From CAXXFQ01 sp963674475 (GTDB lineage: Bacteria; Planctomycetota; Planctomycetia; Pirellulales; Thermoguttaceae): DNA of 64,000 nt. The notes under the pieces are model-generated. The model saw only the letters and a list, made by a program, of their open reading frames with translations, was not told the origin of the DNA and did no database searches. A program made the position numbers and the translations under genes. The stretch is taken from assembly GCA_963674475.2 (NCBI GenBank), contig CAXXFQ010000009.1, positions 62,001 to 126,000 on the forward strand. Reading direction: 5' to 3'. Below, one piece after another: positions 28,801 to 37,548 of this stretch. Positions within the stretch are counted from its first letter, which is position 1. Each line of letters begins with the position of its first letter.

Positions 28801-31800
28801 GCTGACCATCAGGTCGGTCGTATTGGGCAAGGCGGTCGTCGAGTTGACGTGAAGCTCGCCATCCAAGACGGCCGTGAATCCAGTGTAGTTGTTCGTTCCG
28901 TCGAACGCCTGATTTCCGGCCCCGTCGATGATCACGTTTCCGGTCCCCGTGACCTGACCGCTGAACGTGTTGGTCGTGGCGGCCGCCGGATTGACTATGA
29001 TCGTGTTGCCGTTCAAGTCAACCGTCCCGCCCGGCCCGGCCCCTTGGAGGCCGCCGATCGTTTCGCTGGCTCCCAGTTGGAGCGTTCCCCCATTGTCAAC
29101 CGTCACGTCGGAGGTGTCGCCGATCGCCTGGCCGCCGTTGGCCACGACCGTCGCGTTGTTGCGAATGAGCGTGTCGCCGGAGTAGGTGTTCGTGCCCGAA
29201 AGGCCGTAGTTGGTCGCCGCGGTCGGGGCGAATTCGAGATTGCCCGCGCCGGTAAAGTTGCCGGTGAAGTCGACATCGCTGCTGCCGTCGACCGTCAGCG
29301 TATTCCCGCCGCCGAGCGAGAAGTTGTTTTTAATCGAGTTGGTTCCCGTCATCGGCGCGGTCGGCATGAGCGTAAAGTTGCCGTCGACCGAGATCGCTCC
29401 GGCGCCCAACGCGCTGGGACTGGCAAAGGCCAACGTGCCCGAAACCAACGACATCCCGCCGTTTAAATTGTTTCCGCCCGAGAGGGTCACGGTCCCCGTC
29501 GAGTCGATCGCCAAAACCCCTTCGCCGCTGATCGTGCCGGTCAGCTCGATATCGTTCGTCCCGCCGATCGTCAGTGTCTTGAAATTTTTCAAGATGAACG
29601 GGTTGGCCACCTTGCGGGCATTGTCGTTCGAGGCGATCGTCGAGTCGCCCCAGACCTCGACCGGCGCGTTCCCCAAAGCCGTATCAGCACCGATGACCAA
29701 CGTCCCTTTGAACAGACGGGTCCCCCCACGATAATTGTTGTTCGGATTGCTCAGAATCAGTTCGTCGGTGTCGTTGTCCATCACCAGGGCAAGACTTCCA
29801 TTGCCGTCGATCAGTCCGGAGAGCTCGATATCGTTCGAACCGCCGACCTTCAGTTCGCGGTTGGCACTGATGCGGAACGGGTTGTCGACCGGTCCGGCAC
29901 CACCACTGGTCAGGTCGATTCCCGCCTTGATCGTCGCCGTCTGACCGGGACGATTCGGGTCGTACCGCCGGGTATTGACCGCAATCGGCCCAACCAGGCC
30001 AACGTTCTGTTGGCCCAGAGCGTCCTTGTGCCCGAGGGTGACGGTCCCGTCGTTGAGTGCCCATCGCAGGGCCGTTCCGCTGTTGTCGCCGGAAAGCTTC
30101 AGTTCGCCGTCGCCATCTTTGATAAGCTGGTCGGTCGTGCCGAGCGTTTGGAACGTGCCGAAATATTCGACGTTTTGTTGATACAGGGCCGAGCCGCCGA
30201 TCGTCAGCGTCTGGCCATTCAGCTGGACCTCACTCCCGGCCGTCCCGCCGAGGTAGCCGATCCGTTCGCTGTTGCCGGTCTGCGCGTCCCGTTCGCCCAG
30301 ACGAAAGACCGCATTGGCCCCGCCGGTCAAGTTAACCGCCGCGTCATCGCCGATCGCATTGCCCCGTTCGGCCACGAGCGTTCCGTTCTGGACGTCGGCC
30401 TGGCCACTAAAGGTATTGTTGCCACGGAGGATCAGCATCCCGCCGCCGGTCAACGTCAGATTCCCGTCCGCGTCCGCATTGGTCGGGTCGGGTTGGGTCG
30501 CCCCACTTCCACCGCCGATCGATTCGTTGATCGTGTTTTTATTGCCCGGGGTGATATTGAAAGTGACATCGCCGCCGAGGAAGAACGCGTCGCCAATCCC
30601 GTCCCCCGCACCGGCCGTCACACCACCGGCCGCACCGCCTGTGGCCGAGTTGCCGCCCAAAATGGTCGGCGCGTTTTGCAAGGTCTGGCTGGTCGCCGCG
30701 GTATAGGTGACCGAAACCGTGGCCCCGTCCTCGATAAAGACCGCCCCACCGGCACCCAGGCCACCACCGCCGAAACCGCCGGGCCGATCGTCGATTTCCG
30801 TAACTTGATCGGCCAGCCCCAGCGGATTCGTCTGATCCTCGGGAACCGTTTGCAATCCACTTTGGTCCAGACCGACGATATTCGAGTTGATATGGGTAAC
30901 CACCGTCGGCAGTTTGACCCCGCCGTTTCCGGCACCAAAACCGGCCAGACCGATGTCGGTCGGATCGATGGCACCACCGCCACCACCGCCGAAACCGCCG
31001 TCACCGCCAAGCGAGACACCACCGCCGCCACCGCCGCCGAAGCCGCCGTCGCCGCCGGTCGCCGTTTCGCTTCCGGCACCACCGCCACCGCCACCACCCC
31101 AGCCGCCGTCTCCGGCAAAGCTTCGATTGGCGTCGGAATCAACCCCGACCAGCGGTGCGCCACCACCGCCGCCTGCGCCAAAACTATTGAGGTCATTCCC
31201 AAACGACCCGGCACCGCCACCGGCGTCCATCCCGCCCGGATCGGTCGGATCATCGGCCCCGTTGCCAACGTTGCCCGGTCCGGGAGTCCGATTGAAAGCC
31301 CAACCTTCTCCGGCCTGCCCGGCCCCTTCGAGATTTCCCCGGCCGCCGCTGATCAACGTCGGATCGGCCTGGTAGGCCGCGGTCGTCGTGACATCGCCGC
31401 CATCGGCATTGATCCCGACACCACCGCCGCCGCCACCGCCGACAGCCGTCGTCAAGAGGGCCTGCCCGCCGTCGCCGCCAAGACCACCACCACCGCCAAT
31501 CCCGGCCACATCTTGATACTGGCCACCGTCGCCGCCGGAGACCTGGTTATTGGTGAAAAAGACGTCGGTGATCGCGACGTTGCTGCCGCTTTTGACCAAA
31601 AGGCCCGCACCAAGCCCCGCACCGCCACCAGCGCCGACCACCCCACTCCCGCCATCGCCCCCTTGGGCCGCGCAGTTGTCGAACGTGACGTTGGTAATCG
31701 AAAACGTTTTCCCGTTGGTGTCGACAAACATACCCCGGTAAGTCCCGGCACCATTGATGGTTGCGCGTCCCGTGGGCGTATTGGTCGTGATCGCGACCTG

Positions 31801-32007
31801 GGCGGTCACCGGCGGTAACTCCTGGTTGAGCGTGATGTTGTTCATCAGCTGGAGCGTATCGCCATCCTCGACGTTGCCGATCGCCCGGGCCAGTTCGCCC
31901 GCCGTGCGGATTTCGAACGTGGCCGCGTGCAGCACCGATCCAGATAGTGTGGCAGCCAGCGTAACGAAGACGTTGAATAGGAATCCGGGCTTCCTTTTGT
32001 AGACCAT
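25822..32007 (-). CDS. Giant autotransporter-like protein with beta-strand repeats
   Basis: About 2,061 aa. The signal peptide (MVYKRKPGFLFNVFVTLAAT, cleavage near VLHA) is preceded by GGAGAAAAGAG just before ATG 32007; an upstream in-frame start at 32100 has no such support. Residues about 110-420 are extremely Gly-rich (GGxGGxGG runs). Residues 420-1700 hold many autotransporter-associated repeats of the LTKxGxGTLxLSGxNxYTGGT type, which build a beta-helix passenger. A Cys-rich linker (MTCCDPCAATACPAYG, then NDCGPS) lies near residue 1750. The last 275 residues have alternating amphipathic strands ending in VEVSW, as in an outer-membrane autotransporter barrel. Probably a surface adhesin; its target is unknown. 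The opposite strand is open over long stretches because of the Gly codons and is not a gene. Confidence 0.85.
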   Translation of the reverse strand: MVYKRKPGFLFNVFVTLAATLSGSVLHAATFEIRTAGELARAIGNVEDGDTLQLMNNITLNQELPPVTAQVAITTNTPTGRATINGAGTYRGMFVDTNGKTFSITNVTFDNCAAQGGDGGSGVVGAGGGAGLGAGLLVKSGSNVAITDVFFTNNQVSGGDGGQYQDVAGIGGGGGLGGDGGQALLTTAVGGGGGGGVGINADGGDVTTTAAYQADPTLISGGRGNLEGAGQAGEGWAFNRTPGPGNVGNGADDPTDPGGMDAGGGAGSFGNDLNSFGAGGGGGAPLVGVDSDANRSFAGDGGWGGGGGGGAGSETATGGDGGFGGGGGGGVSLGGDGGFGGGGGGAIDPTDIGLAGFGAGNGGVKLPTVVTHINSNIVGLDQSGLQTVPEDQTNPLGLADQVTEIDDRPGGFGGGGLGAGGAVFIEDGATVSVTYTAATSQTLQNAPTILGGNSATGGAAGGVTAGAGDGIGDAFFLGGDVTFNITPGNKNTINESIGGGSGATQPDPTNADADGNLTLTGGGMLILRGNNTFSGQADVQNGTLVAERGNAIGDDAAVNLTGGANAVFRLGERDAQTGNSERIGYLGGTAGSEVQLNGQTLTIGGSALYQQNVEYFGTFQTLGTTDQLIKDGDGELKLSGDNSGTALRWALNDGTVTLGHKDALGQQNVGLVGPIAVNTRRYDPNRPGQTATIKAGIDLTSGGAGPVDNPFRISANRELKVGGSNDIELSGLIDGNGSLALVMDNDTDELILSNPNNNYRGGTRLFKGTLVIGADTALGNAPVEVWGDSTIASNDNARKVANPFILKNFKTLTIGGTNDIELTGTISGEGVLAIDSTGTVTLSGGNNLNGGMSLVSGTLAFASPSALGAGAISVDGNFTLMPTAPMTGTNSIKNNFSLGGGNTLTVDGSSDVDFTGNFTGAGNLEFAPTAATNYGLSGTNTYSGDTLIRNNATVVANGGQAIGDTSDVTVDNGGTLQLGASETIGGLQGAGPGGTVDLNGNTIIVNPAAATTNTFSGQVTGTGNVIIDGAGNQAFDGTNNYTGFTAVLDGELHVNSTTALPNTTDLMVSGGTVRVNADTNVASLSGTGGLVDLGTDTLTFGSNNTNTLYAGTFEGGAGGTLAKTGTGTTFLTGDSSTWNGGAIEILDGILRVEHSGALGDGTNTLTFGGGTLSAGADLNQSGAVTLEADGTVDVDAANAVTLSGVISESGGSYGLTKTGDGRLNLDGANTFTGASQFSGGSVGLGTDTALGTTSGVSVTADTTILSRGGDRTIDRNFAMNAGTTLRVAKEVPAGTPGDMTLSGVLSGAGAFDVDVTDQTVTLSGANTYTGGTKVTSGTLQIAADNNLGGAAGPLELAGGTLEINAASWTTARALTVSADSSLVKEAALLKADATLNGTIGGPGVLLANLGSVGNQALLTVQQNNIQPGFGGFNIQQYTTLNFTGAGDINLGNLSGNGTIQGNDDVYVGSNGADSVFSGTLTTTGDLHKTGTNEQEFATGSAITVGGDAFVDEGTLRFNGTTFDINGGAGSITIANGAVLTGAGTVNGNIVIQEGGTVKAGNSPGTLNVTNYASSADAIDVDLIPGTPPVPGTTNSFINVANDATVTEGAIEITADPNDRSLYQDGDSYTVLEVGNNLNITGDLIAFDNIARMRAVLFTNATQIGFTLQEINYIDAAQTFNQLGAATYLTNTADGIYTADMNTILNELDVLTPAEQRAAYDTMDGDIYGSLSIAGVQNTMNGLFVLTRQIRPMTCCDPCAATACPAYGYEGAEIAIRGQNDCGPSLSGWTAGYGLAGNLYNDGNAQGFEYSTGGGMVGVDRCFGMANRVGFFYGYGQSRLDGTNTTDHATVDNNLWGGYLVAGSPEGYFLLTGGLGYDKYNARRAISVGSIDRAAQSKHHGWQGFTYAEIGRAYCGPSWTLQPYAALQYIHHRQNGMEETGADALNLNFGGIDFNSLRTLLGGRLSRNFFWGAANMQLDLSAIYVHELLDETTGTMNAWMDGGVSSSTMLVRGVDLGRDWAVLGSGLSWCVSPRTRLMVNYDLQLNDQQALHTGAGSVEVSW

Positions 32008-32327
32008 CTCTTTTCTCCAAATTATCCGTAAGGGGCCGTCGCGCAACCACAGCCCGCGCAGAAAGCATGATACTCTTCTACTAAATGTCGACTCTGCCAA
32101 TAAAAAGATCTTGTCTAATTAGGGAAAAGATTCCGATTGTCCGGATTTTGCTGGCAGCTCAATTATTCTACGCAAGAGGGGCGATTTGGCGAGAAAAGGC
32201 AAAGAAGGCTTCTGCCGCGACTGCTCCGGAAAATGAGGTAGGACCACCGGGCCGTTTTTGGTATGGTAGCCGACAGATCTTTCTTGGCAGTCGGCCGCGC
32301 GCCCTTGCCTCTTCCTTGCCTTGGGAA
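32008..32327. other. Divergent intergenic region
   Basis: About 320 bases between the autotransporter-like and TPR lipoprotein genes. It must carry both promoters. Frames extending the TPR gene upstream read through it but encode no signal peptide or domain, so they are not accepted as coding. Confidence 0.5.
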
Positions 32328-32336
32328 ATGTTTTTG

Positions 32337-33233
32337 ATGAACCGCCGATCGTTTTTCGCCGGAGGAGCCGTTTTGGGGGCGATCTTGCTTTCGCTGGGCT
32401 GTTCGGCTGCGCATCGAGGTTCGTTGACCCCGTCACTGTTCAAGAGTCGGCAATGGACCCAACGGGGCCTTTTGGCCACCGAGGCGGGCAATTGGACCGA
32501 GGCGGAAAAGCTCCTGGAAAAGGCGGTCGACGCCTGCCCGGACGATCGGGAAGCGCGGCTGCACTACGCCCAATCGCTTCGGAAAAACGGACACCCGGCC
32601 CGTGCGCTGTCTGAAATGGAAAAGCTGCTCTGCGGGACCGTGGAAGACGGGCCGTTGCATATTGAGATGGCCGAGATTTATTTCGAGTTGGGCAATCTCG
32701 ATTCGGCCGCCCGCCATGCGGAACAAGGGTTGAAGCTCGATTCAAGCTCCGGCTTCGCCTGGGCCATTTCAGCCCGACTGGCGACCGCGACCGGCAAACA
32801 CGAAAAGGCCCTGGCCGCCTATCAACGGGCGATCGGCCTGGACCCGGGCTGTCGAACGTGGCTGCTTGAAATTGCCGAACTCTATCGCCAACAAGGCCGC
32901 CCCCAAGAGGCGATTTCCTCGCTACACTCCTTGGCCGACACCTATTCGCTCGGCGAGGTGCCTCAGCAAATTCATTATCTCGAAGGGCTCGCCTATCAAG
33001 CGCTGAAGCGGAACGAAGAGGCAATCGAGTCCTACCAAACGGCCCTACGGGTCGGACCGCCGACGGTCGAGCTTTGTTGCCGATTGGCCGAGCTTCAGAT
33101 CGGCACGGGCCACTACGATGCGGCCCATCAAGCGCTCCAACAGGCCCTGGCCATCAACCCACGGCACAAACCGACTCAGGCCCTTCTCAACCAACTGGAA
33201 ACCGCCCGCACCACGGGCCCCTCCCGTTTTTAA
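32337..33233 (+). CDS. TPR-repeat lipoprotein
   Basis: 298 aa from ATG 32337 (MNRRSFFAGGAVLGAILLSL), a signal peptide ending in the lipobox LSLGC, so the protein is likely lipid-anchored. ATG 32328, three codons earlier, is also possible. The rest is about seven tetratricopeptide units, for example NWTEAEKLLEKAVDACPDD, NLDSAARHAEQGLKLDSSS, KHEKALAAYQRAIGLDPG and RNEEAIESYQTALRVGPP. TPR lipoproteins act as scaffolds in envelope assembly or secretion; no partner is encoded next to it. It converges with the OleC-like gene (39 bases between stops). Confidence 0.85.
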   Translation: MNRRSFFAGGAVLGAILLSLGCSAAHRGSLTPSLFKSRQWTQRGLLATEAGNWTEAEKLLEKAVDACPDDREARLHYAQSLRKNGHPARALSEMEKLLCGTVEDGPLHIEMAEIYFELGNLDSAARHAEQGLKLDSSSGFAWAISARLATATGKHEKALAAYQRAIGLDPGCRTWLLEIAELYRQQGRPQEAISSLHSLADTYSLGEVPQQIHYLEGLAYQALKRNEEAIESYQTALRVGPPTVELCCRLAELQIGTGHYDAAHQALQQALAINPRHKPTQALLNQLETARTTGPSRF

Positions 33234-33272
33234 AGGGCCGATTTCCGATACCCGCCTCCCCGCTTTATCGAA

Positions 33273-35009
33273 TCAACGCGACCGTTTCCTTTTTTTGAGC
33301 TCCTTGGTTGCCCACACCGAAAGCTTCTCGCGGAAGATTTTCGCGTTGTGGCGAATGTCGACCGGGAACGCACGGTGGAAGAGGAACGTCTCGATCGGTT
33401 GGGTCGTTTCAAACTGTCGGCCGATCTCGCGCAAGGCGTCGCGAAACGCCGCTTCGGCTTCGACGCCTTCGGGAAAACACTCCGGCAACGGCTCGACACA
33501 GAGGACCGGTTTCTGACCGCCCGGCCGACCGACGCCAACCAGGGCAGTTCGAAAGACGTCCGGGTGCGTGTTAAAAATCGCCTCGCACGGAACCGGGAAC
33601 CTCGGCCCGTCAGCCTCGAGCACCCGATGGGCCACGCGGCCGCAGAACCAGAACCGGTCCTGCTCGTCCAAATACCCGGCATCGCCAATCCGGTGCCAAA
33701 ATCGGGGCATCCCGTTTTCGGCCGCACTCGGGTCGACGTTTGACGCCAGGTCGGCGATTTTCGAGCGGGCGTCGGCCTCGGGCCGATTGAGATACCCGCG
33801 TGTCACGACAGGACCGCGGACGATCAGCTCGCCGATGTGGCCCGGCTCAAGCGGTGTGGCTTGCTCAATCGACCGGATCGGTCCGTCGACGATCTCGATC
33901 ACGCGCCAGTCTATCCCGCCGAACCGGTGCCCGACACAGGTCCCGTAGCCTTGGCGAGTCTTTTCAGCCGTTTCATGAAGCACCTCGCGTGACGAGATCG
34001 ACGCGACGGGCAACGACTCGGTCGCACCGTAGGGCGTGTGCATATCGCCGTCGGGATGGATATGGTCGGCCATCCGTTTGAGGACTTCCGGCGCCAGCGG
34101 CGCGCCCGAAGAGAGGACCCGCCGAACCGTCTCGAGCCGGATCCCTTTCGCTTCGCAGTACCGGCCGACCCGGTTCCAGACGGCCGGAGAACCGAACGTC
34201 TGCGTGGCCTGCCAATCGGTGACCGCCTCGACGATCTTTGCCGGATCGACGGTCGCCGGTCGCGAGGTGTCCATGTCGGGGATGACCGACGTGACACCGA
34301 TCGCACTGTTGAACAGGCCAAAAAACGGAAAACAGGGGACGTCAACCTCGCCGGGTCGGATGTCGAAAAAGTCGCGGATCTCGGTCGCCTGCCGCTCGAA
34401 CGTCCGATGGCAGTAATGGACCCCTTTCGGCGGACCGGTGCTGCCGGTGGTGAAGATGATCGCCGCCGGATCGTCGCCCGCCGTCGGCGCGAGAACGGTG
34501 CCCTGATGCCCACGGCGTCGGAACTGGCCGATCGTCTTGCCGCCCCAGAACCAGCGACGTCCTAGCGTCACGTTGTAACGGGCCTTCGGGAACCGGTGCC
34601 GCAACAAAACTCGAACCGCATGGACCGACGGGAGTGCGAGAAAACCTTCCGGCTGGGCCTCGGCCAGACAGTCGATCATTCGCCGGGCGCCCATCCCCGG
34701 ATCGATCAGCACGGTAACCATCCCGGCCTTCAACAGGGCGAAGACCGACGAGATGAAATCGACACCCGGACGGACCAGCAAAACCAGCCGGGTCCCGCGC
34801 GGCACGCCCCAATCCAACAACCCCTGGGCGATCCGGTCGCTGTCCTGGTCCAGCTCGCCGAACGTGACTTGGCGATAGCGGCGTCGGCCCTGGGCGTCGT
34901 AATCCAACGGTTCGGCCACCGCGATCGCGTCGGGGTTTTCGCGAGCGTATTCGATCAGACGGGCCGCGACATTGACCGTCTCGTTCGGGTGCTTGGGGTC
35001 CTCGTTCAC
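33273..35009 (-). CDS. OleC-like AMP-dependent synthetase/ligase
   Basis: 578 aa. An acyl-adenylate-forming enzyme with the AMP-binding loop FTTGSTGPPKGVHYCH, YGATE, and the C-terminal RIGDAGYLDEQDRFWFCGR region. Features that recall OleC (beta-lactone synthetase of head-to-head hydrocarbon synthesis) are TSVIPDMDTSRPATVDPAKIV and the ending FPVDIRHNAKIFREKLSVWA. OleC normally works with OleA, OleB and OleD, none of which is in this window. The start is GTG 35009 with AGGAGAAG about 10 bases upstream. nikR is 93 bases upstream on the same strand. A generic fatty-acyl-AMP ligase is the alternative. Confidence 0.8.
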   Translation of the reverse strand: MNEDPKHPNETVNVAARLIEYARENPDAIAVAEPLDYDAQGRRRYRQVTFGELDQDSDRIAQGLLDWGVPRGTRLVLLVRPGVDFISSVFALLKAGMVTVLIDPGMGARRMIDCLAEAQPEGFLALPSVHAVRVLLRHRFPKARYNVTLGRRWFWGGKTIGQFRRRGHQGTVLAPTAGDDPAAIIFTTGSTGPPKGVHYCHRTFERQATEIRDFFDIRPGEVDVPCFPFFGLFNSAIGVTSVIPDMDTSRPATVDPAKIVEAVTDWQATQTFGSPAVWNRVGRYCEAKGIRLETVRRVLSSGAPLAPEVLKRMADHIHPDGDMHTPYGATESLPVASISSREVLHETAEKTRQGYGTCVGHRFGGIDWRVIEIVDGPIRSIEQATPLEPGHIGELIVRGPVVTRGYLNRPEADARSKIADLASNVDPSAAENGMPRFWHRIGDAGYLDEQDRFWFCGRVAHRVLEADGPRFPVPCEAIFNTHPDVFRTALVGVGRPGGQKPVLCVEPLPECFPEGVEAEAAFRDALREIGRQFETTQPIETFLFHRAFPVDIRHNAKIFREKLSVWATKELKKRKRSR

Positions 35010-35102
35010 GGAAAGGGGCTTCTCCTGATTTTCAAAATGGGGCGTCTCTTTTTCTCTTCTTGGATCGACAACGGCTTGCCCCCTTTCGCGGGCTTTTGCG
35101 GG

Positions 35103-35534
35103 CTAATGCGAATGATCGTGCCCGAGCATCTCCTCGCTGGCCATGACCAGTTCCCCTTGAAAGACCCCTTTGAGTCCCTTGAGTTCGGCCGCCAGTTGTT
35201 GTATCTCCAGCGAAGGGCCGCGTAGGACAATCACCTCAAGACATAGCGCGTGGGTCAAGTGGGCATGGAGGGTCGAGAGGATCAGTTCCGTATGCCGATG
35301 TTGAATATCGCTGAGCTGGTCGCGCAGGTTGCTTTTATGGTGATCGAAGACCAAGGTCAGCGTTCCGGCCACTTCCGTGTCGGTTTTTTCCCATGCCTGT
35401 TCGGCCAGCTTGCCATGGATCAGCTGTCGGACCGCTTCGCTTCGAGTGGCGATTTTTTGCGATTCGCAATAGGTGTCGAACCGTTTGAGGAGGTCTTCTT
35501 CGACCGAGACGGAAAAACGGACGATTTCGGACAT
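35103..35534 (-). CDS. nikR: Nickel-responsive regulator NikR
   Basis: 143 aa. An N-terminal ribbon-helix-helix DNA-binding domain (IVRFSVSVEEDLLKRFD, SEAVRQLI) is joined to a C-terminal ACT-like metal domain. All four high-affinity nickel ligands can be aligned with E. coli NikR: H79, H90, H92 and C98 (in IQHRHTEL and TLHAHLTHALCLE). It represses nickel uptake genes when nickel is bound. No nickel transporter, urease or hydrogenase gene lies in this window. ATG 35534 starts exactly at the ribbon; longer in-frame extensions are not family-like. It ends in a His-containing tail (GHDHSH). Confidence 0.92.
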   Translation of the reverse strand: MSEIVRFSVSVEEDLLKRFDTYCESQKIATRSEAVRQLIHGKLAEQAWEKTDTEVAGTLTLVFDHHKSNLRDQLSDIQHRHTELILSTLHAHLTHALCLEVIVLRGPSLEIQQLAAELKGLKGVFQGELVMASEEMLGHDHSH

Positions 35535-35758
35535 GGCGGGTTCTCTAGGGAAAAAGGGAAAAGGAAACCGATCGACGTCTTTTTCTTCACAAAGCGTCTT
35601 GCCGAGGCGGGTGGCGCCTGAAGAAAAAACGGTGGCAAACGTAGCACAGGGGAAAAGGCGTATTCTCACCCTCCTACGACCTCTTATCGTATCGTTTCGG
35701 GCCGATTTTGAGAAGGGTCGGAAACGGAAACGGTCTGACGAGGTCAAAGTGAGTCGGC

Positions 35759-35801
35759 CAAAAAAACAAGCCGACCCCTTTTCGAAAGAAAGAGGTCGGC
35801 T
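35759..35801 (-). terminator. Intrinsic terminator after the DUF1598 gene
   Basis: Read on the minus strand, AGCCGACC pairs with GGTCGGCT across a loop that itself pairs partly (CTTTC/GAAAG), and is followed by TG and seven T residues. It lies about 70 bases after the DUF1598 stop. Confidence 0.8.
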
Positions 35802-35871
35802 CGGGAAATTGCGTTTTCAGGAAAAGATCGGGATAAAACGGACTATCCGGCCTTTCCTTTTTCTCGGGCGG

Positions 35872-37224
35872 TTAGTCCCACCACCATTGGCCTTTGGCCA
35901 GCTCGAGCTTGATCTGGTTCCGCAGGGCGTCGACTTGACCCTTCTCGTCTTCGAGCAGGTTTTGCGAGTCCAACGCGCGGGTCGCTTCGATCTGGACACC
36001 GCCACCGATCGGCGTCATCAGTCGGTTCCCCTTCCATTTGGCCGTCACGGCCGAGGCGACCTTTTTGGGCTCCTGATAGGTTTCGACCGCGAACTGCGAT
36101 TCGTCGCCCAAAAGGCCCAAGTTCCAGTCGGCCTTGCCGTAGAAATCTTGCTCTTGAATGTAAGCAGCCGCCACGGTCATGTCGATCAGGTTTCGCAGCT
36201 CGGCGAAGACCGGCGAGACATCGGCCAGCTCGGAATACTTTTTCGTGAAGCTCATGACAAACGCGTCACTGGCCCGGTTGCCACTGTTGGCCGTGCGACG
36301 TTGGCCATCGGCAGCCACCATCTCGTTGGCCCCGACCAGCTTGACCCCGTCGCCGACCATCTCCATCGCCTGCCCGTCGTCACTGGTGCGGACACACTGA
36401 TAGTCGGGAACGAAGAACCATCGCTGCAAGGCGTTTCGCGCGACCCGGTTCGGGTTGGCCCGATCGACGAAGCTGACCAGACGGATCGGCGGTCGTTCCA
36501 GACCGATGCCGATCAGTTTCATCCGATAGTCGGCCTCGACCAGGATCTGGGCGAAGTGGGTCTTCGACGAGACCCCTTGGATCGAGATATCTTGGGGCCC
36601 GAGGCTCTCTTGCAGACCGGCCACAATCGTATCGGTCTGGTCGGGAGTGATCACTTGGCCGACGTTGACCAGAAACTGTTGCATCGCGGCCAACCCTTCG
36701 GGGGTCGGGTCGATCGAACAGCCGACCAACGAGGTTTCACTGCCGCTGGGCGGGAACGCACGAAGGGCCACGACCAGGTCTTGCAACTGGAGGGTCGGTC
36801 TTCCGTTCTTCATGCCGACGACGCGTCCGGTCGGATCGGTCATCCAACCTTCTGCCGGACCGGCCACGACGATGTCGCCCGTTTCGGGATAGAAGAAGAC
36901 GTAGCGAATTCGCTGAATTCCGGCCAGATAACGCATCTCGTCGGTCGGGACGCCCTGACGTTGTTTCAGTTCGGCTTCCAACCGATTGAGCGAAATTTTT
37001 CGCAACCGGCTGAACGAGGCAAGATCCGGACTCAACGCCATTCGGGCCGCCTGGCGACGTTCACTGGTCAACTGCCCGGTCGGATCGTCGATGACCCGTT
37101 TGTGCAACACCCCGTCGGCGTCGACCGCGATACCGGCCATTTGACTTTGCGCTTCTGCGGCGCTGGGCAACAAGACCATGGCGGTCAAAAGAACCAACAA
37201 ACTACCAAAAGCTTGCAAACGCAT
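35872..37224 (-). CDS. DUF1598 secreted protein
   Basis: 450 aa with a signal peptide (MRLQAFGSLLVLLTAMVLLP, cleavage near AAEAQ). It contains the planctomycete DUF1598 pattern: MAGIAVDADGVL, LNRLEAELKQRQGVPTDEMRYLAGIQRI, YVFFYPETGDIVVAGPAEGW, FVPDYQCVRTSDDGQAME and LVSFVDRANPNR. The family is abundant in planctomycetes; function unknown, location periplasmic or extracellular. A strong intrinsic terminator follows. It appears to be a single-gene unit. Confidence 0.88.
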   Translation of the reverse strand: MRLQAFGSLLVLLTAMVLLPSAAEAQSQMAGIAVDADGVLHKRVIDDPTGQLTSERRQAARMALSPDLASFSRLRKISLNRLEAELKQRQGVPTDEMRYLAGIQRIRYVFFYPETGDIVVAGPAEGWMTDPTGRVVGMKNGRPTLQLQDLVVALRAFPPSGSETSLVGCSIDPTPEGLAAMQQFLVNVGQVITPDQTDTIVAGLQESLGPQDISIQGVSSKTHFAQILVEADYRMKLIGIGLERPPIRLVSFVDRANPNRVARNALQRWFFVPDYQCVRTSDDGQAMEMVGDGVKLVGANEMVAADGQRRTANSGNRASDAFVMSFTKKYSELADVSPVFAELRNLIDMTVAAAYIQEQDFYGKADWNLGLLGDESQFAVETYQEPKKVASAVTAKWKGNRLMTPIGGGVQIEATRALDSQNLLEDEKGQVDALRNQIKLELAKGQWWWD

Positions 37225-37548
37225 CTGCTACTTCTCCATCTGTGTCCGTGACGCCCCCTTTTTGCGGCGAACGGGTCGATCGATACTTGTACCGCACAAC
37301 CCGTTCGCACGAAAAGGGCGAAAAAAGATGACTTAAGGGTGGCTTCACCAATTGATCTCGAAACCGACAAGAAAACCTGCTTGCCGCGCAATGGGTTACT
37401 CGTCAGTCACGATAGCCGTAACATGCATTCTAATTAGGCAAGCTAGGCAACGCAAACAGTTAACGCAAAGGAGATGCGGAATCGGCCAAAATTTCTCCGC
37501 CGATGGGCAATTCTGGAACCAATTTTGACGATTAGCGTAGACCGACGG
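37225..37548. other. Non-coding region
   Basis: About 320 bases between the M32 carboxypeptidase stop and the DUF1598 start, both on the minus strand. No coding frame, repeat copy or RNA signature seen. It should contain the DUF1598 promoter. Confidence 0.5.

Noticed and set aside
30010..31818. Long open frame opposite the Gly-rich head of the autotransporter-like gene
   Set aside because: Gly codons (GGN) read as stop-free Pro/Ala codons on the other strand; no start context, no domain, and the sense gene is clear.
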